Counted from the stretch's first letter, positions 11,813 through 22,800 are shown. The stretch: DNA of 64,000 nucleotides from Bordetella genomosp. 11 (GCF_002261215.1 NZ_NEVS01000004.1:2108001-2172000); one strand, 5' to 3'. Made by a program: numbers and translations. Notes: generated by a model not told the origin, from the letters alone.

Positions 11813-14026
11813 ATGACGCCCGCCTTCACCTTCGCCACGCCTCCCGATGCCTTGCAAGGGGATATCGACATGCTGCTCACGGGGCGGCATGTCGACCCCT
11901 TCGGCACACTTGGCGCCCATCCGGATGGCGACAGCACGGTGGTCCGTGTGTTTGCGCCGAACGCGCGCGGTGTCTCGCTGCTGCCCGCCGGCACGGACAC
12001 CGCCATCGAAATGCAGCCTATCCGCGATGGTTTTTTCATGGCCCGGGCCGCCGGGCTACCCGCCGGCCAGCCGGACGCCTACCGCTTGCGCATCGATTGG
12101 GGAGGCTCCGTGCAGGAAACGGAAGACCCCTACGCCTTCGGCACCTTGCTGGGCGACCTGGACCTGCACCTGATCCGCGAGGGCCGCCACGAATCGCTGG
12201 CCGACTGCCTGGGCTCGCACATCCTCACCGAGCAGGGCGTGCAAGGCGTGCGCTTCGCGGTGTGGGCACCGAACGCGCGCCGCGTATCGGTGGTGGGCGA
12301 TTTCAATTCCTGGGACGGCCGGCGCCATCCCATGCGCCTGCGCCATAGCGCCGGTGTCTGGGAGCTGTTCATCCCCCGCCTGCGCGCCGGTGAACGCTAC
12401 AAATATGAAGTCGTCGGCGTGGGCGGCGACGTCCTTCCGCTGAAGGCCGACCCCCTGGCGCGGCAGACGGAGATGCCGCCCGCGACGGCGTCCGTGGTTC
12501 CGCCGCCCGGAGACTTCTCATGGACCGACGAAGAATGGATGGCGAGCCGCGCCGCGCGCCATGCGCCGGACGCGCCGATCTCGGTCTACGAGGTGCATGC
12601 GGGATCCTGGCTGCCACGCGACGGCGCCCAGGATGTCAGCGTCTGGGAGCAATTGGGCGACAGGCTGGTGCCCTACGCGACCGATATGGGGTTCACGCAC
12701 CTCGAACTGATGCCCATCATGGAGCATCCCTTCGGCGGATCCTGGGGCTACCAGCCGCTGGGCGTCTTCGCGCCCACGGCGCGCTATGGCACGCCGGCCG
12801 ACTTCGCCCGCTTCGTCGACCGCTGCCACGCGGCCGGCCTGGGCGTGATCCTGGACTGGGTGCCGGCCCACTTCCCCACCGATACCCACGGCCTGGCGCA
12901 ATTCGACGGCACGGCGCTCTACGAATACAGCGATCCCCGCGAGGGCTTCCATCCCGACTGGAACACGCTGATCTACAACCTGGGCCGCACGGAGGTCCGC
13001 AACTTCATGGTCGCCAGCGCGCTGGAATGGGTACGCCGCTACCATGTGGATGCCCTGCGCGTGGACGCGGTGGCTTCCATGCTGTACCGCGACTACAGTC
13101 GCGAAGCGGGCCAGTGGATACCGAATCGCTACGGCGGGCGCGAGAACCTGGAGGCCGTCGAGTTCCTGCGCGACATGAACGCCACCGTCATGCGGCTGTG
13201 TCCCGGCGCCATCACCGTGGCGGAGGAATCGACGGCCTGGCCCGGCGTCACCGCGCGCCCCGAAGACGGCGGCCTGGGCTTCACGTACAAGTGGAACATG
13301 GGGTGGATGCACGACACGCTGCGCTACCTGCACCATGACCCTATCCATCGCCGTTATCACCATCACGACATGACCTTCGGCATGGTCTACGCGTATTCGG
13401 AGCGCTTCATCCTGCCGCTGTCGCACGACGAGGTCGTGCACGGCAAGGGATCGCTGCTGAACAAAATGCCGGGCGACCGCTGGCAGCGCTTCGCCAACCT
13501 GCGTGCCTATTACGGTTTCATGTGGACCCATCCCGGCCGCAAGCTGCTGTTCATGGGCGGCGAAATCGCGCAGGCGCGGGAATGGGACCACGATTCCAGC
13601 CTCGATTGGCCCGCGCTGGACGACACGCTGCACCGTGGCGTCCAGCATCTGGTGCGCGACCTGAATCGTCTGTACCGGGACCTGCCCGCGCTGCACCGGC
13701 ACGACACCGATCCCAGCGGCTTCGACTGGGTGGTGGGCGACGACAGCGCCAACAGCGTCTTTGCCTATCTGCGCAAGGATGGCGACCGGCTGGTGCTGGC
13801 CGTCAGCAACATGACGCCCGTGCCGCGCCATGACTATCGCATCGGCGTGCCGCGCGCGGGCTGGTGGCGCGAGCGGCTGAATACCGATGCGGCGGATTAC
13901 GGTGGATCCGGCGTCGGCAACGGCGGCGGCCGGCATACCGACGAGGTCGGCGGACATGGGCAGGCGCAGTCGCTATCCCTGACGCTTCCGCCCCTGGCCA
14001 CGGTGATATTCGAGCTGCAAGGATAG
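11813..14026 (+). CDS. glgB: 1,4-alpha-glucan branching enzyme
   Basis: Cuts alpha-1,4 chains and rejoins them as alpha-1,6 branches. From ATG 11813 it is 737 aa, near the usual 730. The alternative ATG at 11789 overlaps the end of treS but has a poorer ribosome binding site; AGGAA at 11799-11803 favours 11813. An N-terminal CBM48-type region is followed by the GH13_9 barrel with [18 protein letters not shown], nucleophile D418 ([17 protein letters not shown]), acid/base E471 ([10 protein letters not shown]) and D539 ([14 protein letters not shown]). It would branch glucan made by GlgE and GlgA. glgX starts 7 bases after the stop. Confidence 0.96.
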   Translation: MTPAFTFATPPDALQGDIDMLLTGRHVDPFGTLGAHPDGDSTVVRVFAPNARGVSLLPAGTDTAIEMQPIRDGFFMARAAGLPAGQPDAYRLRIDWGGSVQETEDPYAFGTLLGDLDLHLIREGRHESLADCLGSHILTEQGVQGVRFAVWAPNARRVSVVGDFNSWDGRRHPMRLRHSAGVWELFIPRLRAGERYKYEVVGVGGDVLPLKADPLARQTEMPPATASVVPPPGDFSWTDEEWMASRAARHAPDAPISVYEVHAGSWLPRDGAQDVSVWEQLGDRLVPYATDMGFTHLELMPIMEHPFGGSWGYQPLGVFAPTARYGTPADFARFVDRCHAAGLGVILDWVPAHFPTDTHGLAQFDGTALYEYSDPREGFHPDWNTLIYNLGRTEVRNFMVASALEWVRRYHVDALRVDAVASMLYRDYSREAGQWIPNRYGGRENLEAVEFLRDMNATVMRLCPGAITVAEESTAWPGVTARPEDGGLGFTYKWNMGWMHDTLRYLHHDPIHRRYHHHDMTFGMVYAYSERFILPLSHDEVVHGKGSLLNKMPGDRWQRFANLRAYYGFMWTHPGRKLLFMGGEIAQAREWDHDSSLDWPALDDTLHRGVQHLVRDLNRLYRDLPALHRHDTDPSGFDWVVGDDSANSVFAYLRKDGDRLVLAVSNMTPVPRHDYRIGVPRAGWWRERLNTDAADYGGSGVGNGGGRHTDEVGGHGQAQSLSLTLPPLATVIFELQG

Positions 14027-14033
14027 ACCGCCC

Positions 14034-16139
14034 ATGCCTGGTCCGCTTCCCGACCGGCTCTTGCCGGGACTGCCCTATCCTTTGGGGGCGTCCAGCGATG
14101 GGCTGGGTGTCAACTTCGCGGTCTTCTCCGCCAACGCGAGCCGGATCGACCTGTGCATCTTCGATGCACGCGGCCGCAAGGAGATCCGCCGCATGCCGCT
14201 GCCCGAGTGCACCGACGAGATCTGGCACGGCTACCTGCCGGACGCCGCCCCCGGGCTGGTGTACGGCTACCGTGCCTACGGCCCCTACGATCCCCGCCAC
14301 GGCCATCGCTTCAATCCGCACAAGCTGCTGCTGGACCCCTACGCGCGGCAGCTGGTCGGCCCGCTGCGCTGGACCGACGCCCTGTTCGGGTATCGCGTCG
14401 GCCACGCGCGCGGCGACCTGATGCCGGATCGCCGCGACAGCGCCCCCGCCATGCCCAAAGGGGTCGTGACCGACGAAACCTTCAACTGGAGCGAAAGCAG
14501 GCGGCCGCATACGCCGTGGGAAAACACGGTTATCTACGAGGCCCACGTGCGCGGTGTCTCGATGCGCCGCGACGATATCTGGCCGCACATGCGCGGCACC
14601 GTCAGCGCGCTGTCGAATCCGCGCTTCATCGACCATTTGTGCAAGATCGGCGCGACAGCCATCGAGCTGCTGCCGGTCCATGCCTTCCTGCAGGATAAGT
14701 TCCTGGTGGAAAAAGGGCTAAGCAACTATTGGGGCTATAGCACGCTGTCGTACTTCGCGCCCGAGCCGGCCTACCTTCCGCAGGGCGACCCGAACGAGCT
14801 GCGCATGGCGATCCGCCGCCTGCAGGCCGCGGGTATCGAAGTCATCCTGGACGTGGTCTACAACCATACCTGCGAAGGCAACGAACTGGGGCCCACCTTT
14901 TCCTGGCGCGGCCTGGACAATGCCAGCTACTACCGGCTGATCCCCGGCGACGAGCGCTACTACATCAACGATACCGGCTGCGGCAATACGGTGAACCTGT
15001 CGCATCCGCGCGTGCTGCAGATGGTGCTGGATTCGCTGCGCCACTGGGCCACGTCATATCGCGTGGACGGCTTCCGTTTCGATCTTGGGGTGACGCTGGG
15101 CCGGGAAGGCACCGGTTTCGATCCCGGATCGGGCTTCTTCGATGCCATCCTGCAGGACCCGGTGCTCTCGCGCCTGAAACTGATTTCCGAACCCTGGGAC
15201 ATCGGGCCGGATGGCTACCAGCTGGGCCAGCATCCACCCGGCTTCGCCGAATGGAACGACAAGTTCCGCGATACGGTGCGGCGCTTCTGGCGCGGCGATC
15301 CCGGCCAGCGCGGCAGCCTGGCCGAGCGCATGGCCGGTTCCAGCGACGTCTTCGACCGGCGCCACCGGCGGCCGTGGGCCTCGATCAACTTCGTCGCGGC
15401 GCACGATGGCTTCACGGTACGCGACGTGGTCAGCTACAACGAAAAGCACAACGAGGCCAACCTGGAAGGCGGCCGCGACGGCCATAACGAGAATTGCAGC
15501 CGCAACTGGGGTGCCGAAGGGCCGACCGACGACCCGCAGATCCAGCACGTGCGACGCCGCATCCAGCGCGCCCTGCTGGCCACGGTACTGCTCTCCTACG
15601 GCACGCCCATGCTGCTGTCGGGCGACGAGTTCGGCAACAGCCAGGACGGCAACAACAATGCCTATTGCCAGGATAACGCCCTGTCCTGGCTGGACTGGGA
15701 GCAGGCCGGGAGCCAGGACGGGCGCGACCTGACCGCCTTCGTGGCCCGCATTGCCGCCTGCCGGCGCGAGCACGCCAGCCTGCGCAGCACGCGCTACATG
15801 CACGCGCATCAGGAGACCGCGCCGGGCATGGCCGGTGTCACCTGGTTCGACGTGAACGGCCATCCCATGACGGAAGAAGCCTGGCACGATCCCGAGGGCC
15901 GGGCCCTGGGCTTGCGGAGGGCGATCGGCACGCGCGACGGGCTGGACGTCACGCTGACATTGATCAATGGCAGCGGCAGCGACGTGTCCTTCGCGCTGCC
16001 GAACGATATGACGTGGCGCATGCTGGCCGATTCGACGCGGCCGGAGGTGCCGGAACACAACATTCATGGCCATCACGTGACGATGCACGCGCACGGGATT
16101 GCGCTATTGAGCGGGTATCCGCGCAGGGAGCATGCATGA
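14034..16139 (+). CDS. glgX: Glycogen debranching enzyme (isoamylase type)
   Basis: Hydrolyses alpha-1,6 branch points, usually of short outer chains. 701 aa with an N-terminal CBM48 domain (GLGVNFAVFSANASRIDL) and a GH13_11 barrel. Catalytic residues are nucleophile D350 (YRVDGFRFDLG) and acid/base E386 (LISEPWDIG), with FVAAHDGFTVRDVVSYN as the third conserved region. AAGGA overlaps the glgB stop and serves as its ribosome binding site. Its TGA overlaps the treZ start (ATGA at 16136-16139). Linear chains released here are substrates for MalQ, TreY and TreZ encoded downstream. Confidence 0.95.
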   Translation: MPGPLPDRLLPGLPYPLGASSDGLGVNFAVFSANASRIDLCIFDARGRKEIRRMPLPECTDEIWHGYLPDAAPGLVYGYRAYGPYDPRHGHRFNPHKLLLDPYARQLVGPLRWTDALFGYRVGHARGDLMPDRRDSAPAMPKGVVTDETFNWSESRRPHTPWENTVIYEAHVRGVSMRRDDIWPHMRGTVSALSNPRFIDHLCKIGATAIELLPVHAFLQDKFLVEKGLSNYWGYSTLSYFAPEPAYLPQGDPNELRMAIRRLQAAGIEVILDVVYNHTCEGNELGPTFSWRGLDNASYYRLIPGDERYYINDTGCGNTVNLSHPRVLQMVLDSLRHWATSYRVDGFRFDLGVTLGREGTGFDPGSGFFDAILQDPVLSRLKLISEPWDIGPDGYQLGQHPPGFAEWNDKFRDTVRRFWRGDPGQRGSLAERMAGSSDVFDRRHRRPWASINFVAAHDGFTVRDVVSYNEKHNEANLEGGRDGHNENCSRNWGAEGPTDDPQIQHVRRRIQRALLATVLLSYGTPMLLSGDEFGNSQDGNNNAYCQDNALSWLDWEQAGSQDGRDLTAFVARIAACRREHASLRSTRYMHAHQETAPGMAGVTWFDVNGHPMTEEAWHDPEGRALGLRRAIGTRDGLDVTLTLINGSGSDVSFALPNDMTWRMLADSTRPEVPEHNIHGHHVTMHAHGIALLSGYPRREHA

Positions 16140-17974
16140 CTAGCATCGACACATCCGCAGAGACGGACAAACCCCGGGACGGCGGCGCCCGTGCCGCGTC
16201 CCTGCCCGCTTTCGGCGCCTGGCATTTGCCCAGCGGACTGACCCGGTTCCGCATCTGGGCGCCCAACGCCAAAGACGGCGTCCGCCTGGAGATCGCCGGG
16301 CGCGACCCGCTGCCGATGTCCGACGTCGGCGACGGCTTCTACGAGATCCAGACCCCCTGCCCGCCCGGCACGCGCTACCGCTACCGCGTGGCCCCGGACC
16401 TCAGCGTGCCCGACCCCGCCTCGCGCCTGCAGGCCGGCGATGTCCACGACGACAGCGTCGTCATCGCCCCCGATTCCTACCCCTGGTGCAACACCGGCTG
16501 GCGCGGGCGCCCCTGGCACGAAACGGTCATCTATGAAGTCCACGCCGGGCTGGCCGGCGGCTACGCCGGTATCGAACAGCGCCTGCCCGAGCTCGCCGAG
16601 CTGGGCATCACGGCGATCGAGCTGATGCCCATCGCGGACTTTCCCGGGCCGCGCAACTGGGGCTACGACGGGGTACTGCCTTATGCGCCGGACTGCGCCT
16701 ACGGCACCCCCGACGAACTGAAGCGCATGATCGATACGGCGCACGGGCTGGGATTGATGGTGTTCCTGGACGTGGTCTACAACCACTTCGGGCCGGATGG
16801 CAATTACCTGTCGGCCTATGCCGCCGATTTCTTCCGCACCGATCTGCATACGCCCTGGGGCGTGGCCATCGACTTCCGCCGCCGCGCGGTGCGGCAGTTC
16901 TTCGCCGAAAACGCGCTGTACTGGCTTGACGAATACCGTTTCGACGGCCTGCGCCTGGACGCGGTGCACGCCATCCGCGATACGGGCTGGCTGGAGGAAA
17001 TGGCCGGCTTCGTGCGCGCGCATCTGCCCGCCGACCGGCTGGTTCACCTGGTGCTGGAGAACGACGACAACCAGGTCCATCCGCTGGAACACGGCTATCA
17101 GGCACAGTGGAACGACGACGGCCACCACGTGCTGCATCAGTTGCTGACGGGCGAAAGCGAAGGCTATTACGCCGACTACGCCATGCATCCCGCGCAGCGG
17201 CTGACCCGTGCCTTGACCGACGGCTTCATCTACCAGGGCGAAGCCTCGCAGCATCGTGGCGGCGCGCCGCGCGGCGAACCGAGCGCCCATTTGCCGCCTA
17301 CCTCCTTCGTGCTGTTCCTGCAGAACCACGACCAGGCCGGCAACCGCGCCATGGGAGAACGACTGATCTCGCTGTTGCGCGGCGACACCCGGCCTTTGCG
17401 CGCGGCTGTCGCGCTCTTGCTGCTCGCGCCGCAGATTCCCTTGATCTACATGGGGGAAGAACGCGGTTCCACGACGCCCTTCCTGTACTTCACCAGCCAC
17501 ACCGATCCGCAGCTGGCGCAGGCGGTGCGCGACGGCAGGCGCAAGGAGTTCGAGCAATTCCGCGCCTTCGCCCATGCCGACACACGCGACCGCATTCCGG
17601 ACCCCAACGACCCGGAGACCTATAACCGGTCCAACCCTTACCTCGCGCCGGCGGACCCGGAATGGATGGACTACTACCAGAACCTGCTGCAACTGCGGCA
17701 ACGCGTGATCGTGCCGCGGCTGGAAGACGCCCACTCCCTCGGCGCCCACGTCCTGGGCCTGCGCGCGGTCGTGGCGCAATGGCTGCTGGGCGACGGCGCC
17801 GTGCTGTCGTTGTACGTGAACCTGGGCTCGGTGGACCTGCGCCCCGACTGGCTGCAGGAGGACCGCGGAGAGGAAGTTCTGCTCTTCGAAAGCGAGACAG
17901 GCGCCGGCCGCGCGCTGTACGATGGCCTGCTGCAGCACGGCGCAACGGTGGCTTTGTTGAAGGAGCTGGCATGA
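16136..17974 (+). CDS. treZ: Malto-oligosyltrehalose trehalohydrolase
   Basis: Releases trehalose from maltooligosyltrehalose made by TreY. I start it at ATG 16136, which overlaps the glgX stop and has GGGA just upstream. The open frame extends 41 codons further into glgX without family similarity. 612 aa: an N-terminal CBM48-like domain, then a GH13_10 barrel with WGYDGVLPYAPDCAYGTP, nucleophile D275 (GLRLDAVHAI), acid/base E308 (LVLENDDN) and FLQNHDQAGNR. The motif IPLIYMGEERGSTTPF near residue 440 is typical of TreZ. It ends in an ATGA overlap with malQ. Confidence 0.95.
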   Translation: MTSIDTSAETDKPRDGGARAASLPAFGAWHLPSGLTRFRIWAPNAKDGVRLEIAGRDPLPMSDVGDGFYEIQTPCPPGTRYRYRVAPDLSVPDPASRLQAGDVHDDSVVIAPDSYPWCNTGWRGRPWHETVIYEVHAGLAGGYAGIEQRLPELAELGITAIELMPIADFPGPRNWGYDGVLPYAPDCAYGTPDELKRMIDTAHGLGLMVFLDVVYNHFGPDGNYLSAYAADFFRTDLHTPWGVAIDFRRRAVRQFFAENALYWLDEYRFDGLRLDAVHAIRDTGWLEEMAGFVRAHLPADRLVHLVLENDDNQVHPLEHGYQAQWNDDGHHVLHQLLTGESEGYYADYAMHPAQRLTRALTDGFIYQGEASQHRGGAPRGEPSAHLPPTSFVLFLQNHDQAGNRAMGERLISLLRGDTRPLRAAVALLLLAPQIPLIYMGEERGSTTPFLYFTSHTDPQLAQAVRDGRRKEFEQFRAFAHADTRDRIPDPNDPETYNRSNPYLAPADPEWMDYYQNLLQLRQRVIVPRLEDAHSLGAHVLGLRAVVAQWLLGDGAVLSLYVNLGSVDLRPDWLQEDRGEEVLLFESETGAGRALYDGLLQHGATVALLKELA

Positions 17975-20103
17975 GCGGGCTCGCGATTCCGCAGGACGAA
18001 CATCAGGCGCTGGCGATGCTGGCCGAACGGGCGGGCATCGCCGTCCACTGGACCGACGCCCGCGGCCGGCCGCAGCGGGTGGGCGACGACGCCATGCGCG
18101 CCCTGCTCCAGGCGCTGGAGCTGCCTGCGGGCAGCGCCGAACAGATACGCGACAGCTTCGGCCGGCTGGCCCATGAACGCGAAGGACACGAGGACTTCGT
18201 CATCATCGACGCCGGCGCGCCCATTGTGCTGCGCGGCGTGCGCGACATGCGCTTCGAACTGGCCGACGAAACGGGCCAGGTACGCGAGCTGACCGCCCAT
18301 GGCGTGGAGGACGACACCGCTCACCTGCCTCCTCTCGATACCCCCGGCTATTACCGCCTGCGCGGCGATGGCCGCGAATGGACGTTGGCGGTCGCGCCGC
18401 ATCGCTGTCCCGGCGTCGGCGATGCCATGGAAACCGCGACGCCCCGCGCCTGGGGCGTGGCGGTGCAGCTATACAGCCTGCGCCGGGCGCACGACGCCAG
18501 GCCGGCCCGCGCGTCCGGACTGGGCGATTTCACCGCCCTGGCGCAATTGGCCGGCGCGGCCGCGGCCCGCGGCGCGCAGGCACTCGCGATCAGTCCGGTG
18601 CATGCCATGTTCGCCGCCGATCCCGGCCGCTACAGCCCCTATGCCCCATCCAGCCGGCTGTTCCTGAACAGCCTTTACGCCGATCCCTGCCACCTGCTGG
18701 GAGAGCCGGCCGTCGGCGCCGCGCTGGACGCCCTGAGCCTTGGCGACGAGATCCTGCGCCTGGACGACCTGCCCCTGATCGATTGGCCCGCCGTGGCGCG
18801 CCTGCGCATGAAACTGCTGCGGCGCCTCTACGAGGAATTCCGCGCCGACGGCAGCCCTGCCCTGCATGCCGATTTCGATACCTTCCGCAGGGCGGGCGGC
18901 GAGCCGCTGGAAAGCCACGCGCGCTTCGAGGCGCTGCATGCGCGGCACCTTCCGCCGCTGGGCGATGCGACGGACTGGCGCCACTGGCCCGCCGACCTGC
19001 GCGATCCCACGGGGGCCGGTGTCAGGGCATGGGCGCATGCGCACGACAAGGAAGTCGCGTATCACATCTTCCTGCAATGGCTGGCGGCGCGCGGGCTCGC
19101 CCACGCGCAACATGCCGCCCGCGATGCCGGCATGGCCATCGGCCTGATCAGCGACCTGGCGGTGGGTACCGACCCCGGCGGCAGCCATGCATGGAGCCGG
19201 CAGGCCGACATCCTGTCCGACCTGTCGCCCGGCGCGCCGCCGGACGTCTACAACCCGCTGGGGCAAAGCTGGGGCCTGACCGCGTTTTCGCCGCGGTCCT
19301 TGCGCCTGAACCACTATGCGGCCTTCCGCGAAATGCTGCGCGCTTCGCTGGCGCATACGGGCGGCGTGCGCATCGACCATGTACTGGGCCTGGCGCGCAT
19401 GTGGCTGGTGCCGCGCGACGCATCGCCGAAGGACGGCGCCTATCTGCGCTACCCGCTCGAAGACATGCTGCGCCTGGTCGCGCTGGAGGCGTGGCGCCAC
19501 CGCGCCATCGTCGTCGGCGAAAACCTCGGTACCGTGCCGGAGGGATTCAACGACCGCATCGAGCGCGCCGGCATGATGGGCATGAGCGTGCTCTGGTTCC
19601 AGCGCGAAGGCTGGAGCGATCCCACGCCTTTTATGCCGCCGCCGTCCTGGCCCGCGTCCTCCGTCGCCCTGACCACCACGCACGATCTGCCCACCGTGGC
19701 CGGGTGGTGGACCGGTACCGACATCGGCTGGCGCGCCCGCCTGGGCCTGCTGGGCGACGACGAGCACGAGAACGGCATGCACGAGCAGCGCGCGCGCGAT
19801 CGCGGCGCCCTCTGGCACGCGCTGCGCCAGGCCGGATGCGTCGCGCACGACGCCCCTCACGAGCCGCCGCCGGAAGCCCCCATCGAAGACGTCCTGCGGT
19901 TCGTCTCGCAGACGCCCTCGCCCCTGATGCTGGTGCCCGCCGAGGATTTGCTCGGGCTGAACGAACAGCCGAACCTGCCGGGCACGACGGACCAGCACCC
20001 GAACTGGCGCCGCCGGTTGGGCGCCGATGCCGCCAGGCTCTTCGACAGCGAAGCCACCCGCCGGCGCGCCGACGCGGTCGCCCACACACGGAGTACCCCA
20101 TGA
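17971..20103 (+). CDS. malQ: 4-alpha-glucanotransferase (amylomaltase)
   Basis: Disproportionates maltodextrins by moving alpha-1,4 glucan segments between acceptors. Start ATG 17971 overlaps the treZ stop, with AAGGAG at 17960-17965. 710 aa, similar to enterobacterial MalQ, with a long N-terminal domain (about 1-170) before the GH77 barrel. The nucleophile is D469 (VRIDHVLGLARMW) and the acid/base E517 (VVGENLGTVP); TTTHDLPTVAGWW is the third conserved segment. In the cluster it would lengthen short chains from GlgX and TreZ so they can re-enter GlgE/GlgB or TreY. It overlaps treY by ATGA. Confidence 0.95.
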   Translation: MSGLAIPQDEHQALAMLAERAGIAVHWTDARGRPQRVGDDAMRALLQALELPAGSAEQIRDSFGRLAHEREGHEDFVIIDAGAPIVLRGVRDMRFELADETGQVRELTAHGVEDDTAHLPPLDTPGYYRLRGDGREWTLAVAPHRCPGVGDAMETATPRAWGVAVQLYSLRRAHDARPARASGLGDFTALAQLAGAAAARGAQALAISPVHAMFAADPGRYSPYAPSSRLFLNSLYADPCHLLGEPAVGAALDALSLGDEILRLDDLPLIDWPAVARLRMKLLRRLYEEFRADGSPALHADFDTFRRAGGEPLESHARFEALHARHLPPLGDATDWRHWPADLRDPTGAGVRAWAHAHDKEVAYHIFLQWLAARGLAHAQHAARDAGMAIGLISDLAVGTDPGGSHAWSRQADILSDLSPGAPPDVYNPLGQSWGLTAFSPRSLRLNHYAAFREMLRASLAHTGGVRIDHVLGLARMWLVPRDASPKDGAYLRYPLEDMLRLVALEAWRHRAIVVGENLGTVPEGFNDRIERAGMMGMSVLWFQREGWSDPTPFMPPPSWPASSVALTTTHDLPTVAGWWTGTDIGWRARLGLLGDDEHENGMHEQRARDRGALWHALRQAGCVAHDAPHEPPPEAPIEDVLRFVSQTPSPLMLVPAEDLLGLNEQPNLPGTTDQHPNWRRRLGADAARLFDSEATRRRADAVAHTRSTP

Positions 20104-22799
20104 GCCCCCCGCGCGCCACCGTCCGCCTGCAGTTGCACAAGGATTTCACGCTGTCCGATGCCCGCGACCGGGTGCCCTACTTCGCCCGACTGGGGGTAAG
20201 CCACCTGTACCTGTCGCCCATCACGCGCGCCCGCGCCGGGTCCCAGCACGGCTACGACGTGGTCGATCATGCACAGGTCAATCCCGAACTGGGCGGCGAA
20301 GCGGCGCTGCGCGAGCTGGCCGCCACCGCGCGCACGGCCGGGCTCGGCCTGATCGTCGATATCGTGCCCAACCACATGGCGACCAGTACCGACAATCCGT
20401 GGTGGCACAGTATTCTCGAACATGGCCGCGCCAGTCCGCATGCGGAATGGTTCGATATCGCATGGGACGGTGTCGACAAGGAACTGCAGGGCAAAGTACT
20501 GGCGCCGTTCCTGGGCAAGCCCTACGGCGAGGCGCTGGCCGCGGGCGATATCACGCTGCGTCACGATGCCGCCGCCGGCCGTTTCGAGCTGGATGTCCAC
20601 GGTACCCCCTATCCCTTGAACGCCGACAGCCTGCGGACGCACGGACCCCGCGATGCCGGCGGCCTGGCCGACTTCGATCCCGCCACGGAAGCGGGTCGCG
20701 AACGCCTGCATGCCTTGCTCGAATGCCAGCATTACCGGTTGGCGTGGTGGCGCGCCGCGCCCGAAGAAATCAACTGGCGGCGCTTCTTCGAGATCAGCGA
20801 TCTGATCGGTGTACGCGTGGATAGGCCCGACGTATTCGATGCCGTGCATGCGATGACGCTGCGCTTCTACGAGGAAGGGCTGATCGACGGCGTGCGCGTG
20901 GATCACGTGGATGGGCTAAGCGACCCCATCGGCTACTGCGGCCGCCTGCGGGCGGCGCTGGCCGAACGCGTGGCGCGACGGCCGGAGTCCCTGCGTGCGC
21001 ACGAGCCCTATCTGGTCATCGAAAAAATCCTGGCCGACGACGAAACGCTGGACGATCGCTGGCAGGTCGACGGCACGACCGGCTATGACTTCATGAGCCA
21101 GGCAGGCGCGGTGCTGCACGACCCCGCCGGAGAACAGACGCTGACCGACCTGTGGGACCGCCTGTCCGGCGATCCGCGGCCGTTTTCCGCCGTGGCGAAC
21201 GAGGCGCGCGACCTGATGCTGTTGCGCCACTTCCCGGCGGAACGGCTGGCCGCCGCGCGCGCGCTGCATCGTGTGGCGCGCCTGGACCTGCGTACGCGCG
21301 ACTGGGGCGAATCCGCCATTCTGCGCGTCCTGTGGGATCTGTTGTCGGTGTTCCCGGTGTACCGCATCTACGCGGACGAGCGCGGCTGGCATCACATGGA
21401 CCGCGTGCGGTTCGAGCACGCCGCCACGCAGGCGCATGCCCGCATACGGCTGGACCGCGACGGCGACGATGGCCCGCTGCTGCAATTGATGTCGGGCTGG
21501 CTGGGCGGCGAACCCCCGGAAAACTTCCCGCCGGAGGAATGCCTCGCGCGGCGCGAGGCCATACGCCGCTTCCAGCAGCTTACGCCTCCGTTGACGGCGA
21601 AGTCGCTGGAGGACACGGCGTTCTACCGCTACGGACGGCTGCTGTCGCGCAACGAAGTCGGCGCCGATCCCGCGCTGTTCAGCATGGCGCCCGACGTCTT
21701 CCACCGCCGCTGCGCGGCGCGCGGACGGCATTTCCCGGACGCCATGGTGGCCACCGCCACCCACGACCATAAGCGCGGCGAGGACACGCGTGCCCGCCTG
21801 GCCGCATTGAGCGAGGTATCGGCGCTGTGGTCCGATACCGTCATGGACTGGATGAACCGGCATGTGCCGGCCACGTACAGCGGCGCCGGCACCGTATCGC
21901 CGCATCCGGCGGACGTGTACATGCTGCTGCAGACCCTGGTGGGCGCCTGGCCCCTGACGCTGCGCCCGGACGATGCGGCCGGCCTGCGCGCCTTCGGCGA
22001 CCGGGTGTCGGCCTGGCAGCAGAAATCCCTGCGCGAAGCCAAGCTGCGCACCAGCTGGGTGGTGCCGGACGCGACCTATGAAACCGCCTGCGAAGACGTA
22101 CTGCGCAAGCTGCTGGAACCCGCCCAGGAGCCGGATGCCCCGGCCCTGGAACTGGCGGCCTTCGCGGCGCGCATTGCACCGGCGGGTATCGTCAACAGCC
22201 TGTCGCAGACACTCTTGCGCATGACCGTCCCGGGCGTGCCCGACCTGTATCAAGGCACGGAGTTCTGGGATTTCAGCCTGGTCGATCCCGACAACCGCAC
22301 CCCCGTCGACTACGACGCACGCATGGCGGCGCTGGATGCATCCGATGCCGCCGACCCCGACGCGCTGCTGGCCAACTGGCGCGATGGCCGCATCAAACAG
22401 GCGATCGTGCGCGGCGCCCTGCGCGCACGGCACGATCACGCCGACATCTTCGCGCGGGGCGGCTACGTTCCCCTGCCCATCCTGGGGCCGCGCGGCGCCC
22501 ATGTCCTGGCTTTCGTGCGGTGCGTGGAGGACAGGTGCGTCTTCGTCCTGGCGCCGCGGCTGTGCGGCCAGGCCCTGCGCACGGAAGCGGGCGACGATCC
22601 CTCGGCTGCGCCCACCGCCCTGCCGCGAATCGACAGCGATTTCTGGGATACGACGGCGGTCGTCCTACCGCACCGCTATGCCGGTGTGATGCTGCGCGAT
22701 GCGCTCAGCGGCCGCGAGCGCCGCGTGGGCGCCGACAGCATCCTGCCGCTGGGCGAAGCCCTGGCGGATTTTCCGGTAGCGCTGCTGATACCTGACTGA
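20100..22799 (+). CDS. treY: Maltooligosyltrehalose synthase
   Basis: Isomerises the reducing-end alpha-1,4 bond of maltodextrins to alpha-1,1, giving maltooligosyltrehalose for TreZ. Start ATG 20100 overlaps the malQ stop, with GGAG at 20090-20093. The frame is open for 574 codons further upstream through malQ, but that stretch is malQ read out of frame. 899 aa, within the usual range for TreY. GH13_26 motifs are SPITRARAGSQHGYDVVDH, VDIVPNHMA, nucleophile D268 (DGVRVDHVDGL) and acid/base E308 (YLVIEKIL). The C-terminal motif TVPGVPDLYQGTEFWDFSLVDPDNR is shortened here to its key part PDLYQGTEFWDFSL. It is the last gene of the cluster. Confidence 0.95.
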   Translation: MSPPRATVRLQLHKDFTLSDARDRVPYFARLGVSHLYLSPITRARAGSQHGYDVVDHAQVNPELGGEAALRELAATARTAGLGLIVDIVPNHMATSTDNPWWHSILEHGRASPHAEWFDIAWDGVDKELQGKVLAPFLGKPYGEALAAGDITLRHDAAAGRFELDVHGTPYPLNADSLRTHGPRDAGGLADFDPATEAGRERLHALLECQHYRLAWWRAAPEEINWRRFFEISDLIGVRVDRPDVFDAVHAMTLRFYEEGLIDGVRVDHVDGLSDPIGYCGRLRAALAERVARRPESLRAHEPYLVIEKILADDETLDDRWQVDGTTGYDFMSQAGAVLHDPAGEQTLTDLWDRLSGDPRPFSAVANEARDLMLLRHFPAERLAAARALHRVARLDLRTRDWGESAILRVLWDLLSVFPVYRIYADERGWHHMDRVRFEHAATQAHARIRLDRDGDDGPLLQLMSGWLGGEPPENFPPEECLARREAIRRFQQLTPPLTAKSLEDTAFYRYGRLLSRNEVGADPALFSMAPDVFHRRCAARGRHFPDAMVATATHDHKRGEDTRARLAALSEVSALWSDTVMDWMNRHVPATYSGAGTVSPHPADVYMLLQTLVGAWPLTLRPDDAAGLRAFGDRVSAWQQKSLREAKLRTSWVVPDATYETACEDVLRKLLEPAQEPDAPALELAAFAARIAPAGIVNSLSQTLLRMTVPGVPDLYQGTEFWDFSLVDPDNRTPVDYDARMAALDASDAADPDALLANWRDGRIKQAIVRGALRARHDHADIFARGGYVPLPILGPRGAHVLAFVRCVEDRCVFVLAPRLCGQALRTEAGDDPSAAPTALPRIDSDFWDTTAVVLPHRYAGVMLRDALSGRERRVGADSILPLGEALADFPVALLIPD

Positions 22800-22800
22800 T

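Noticed and set aside
12518..13957. 479-aa minus-strand open frame antisense to glgB
   Set aside because: It is a shadow of glgB. Its translation has no motif, while glgB carries a complete GH13 active site.
18378..20099. Upstream extension giving a 1473-aa TreY
   Set aside because: The extra 574 codons are malQ read in another frame. The ATG at 20100 overlaps the malQ stop, has GGAG upstream and yields a normal-length TreY.
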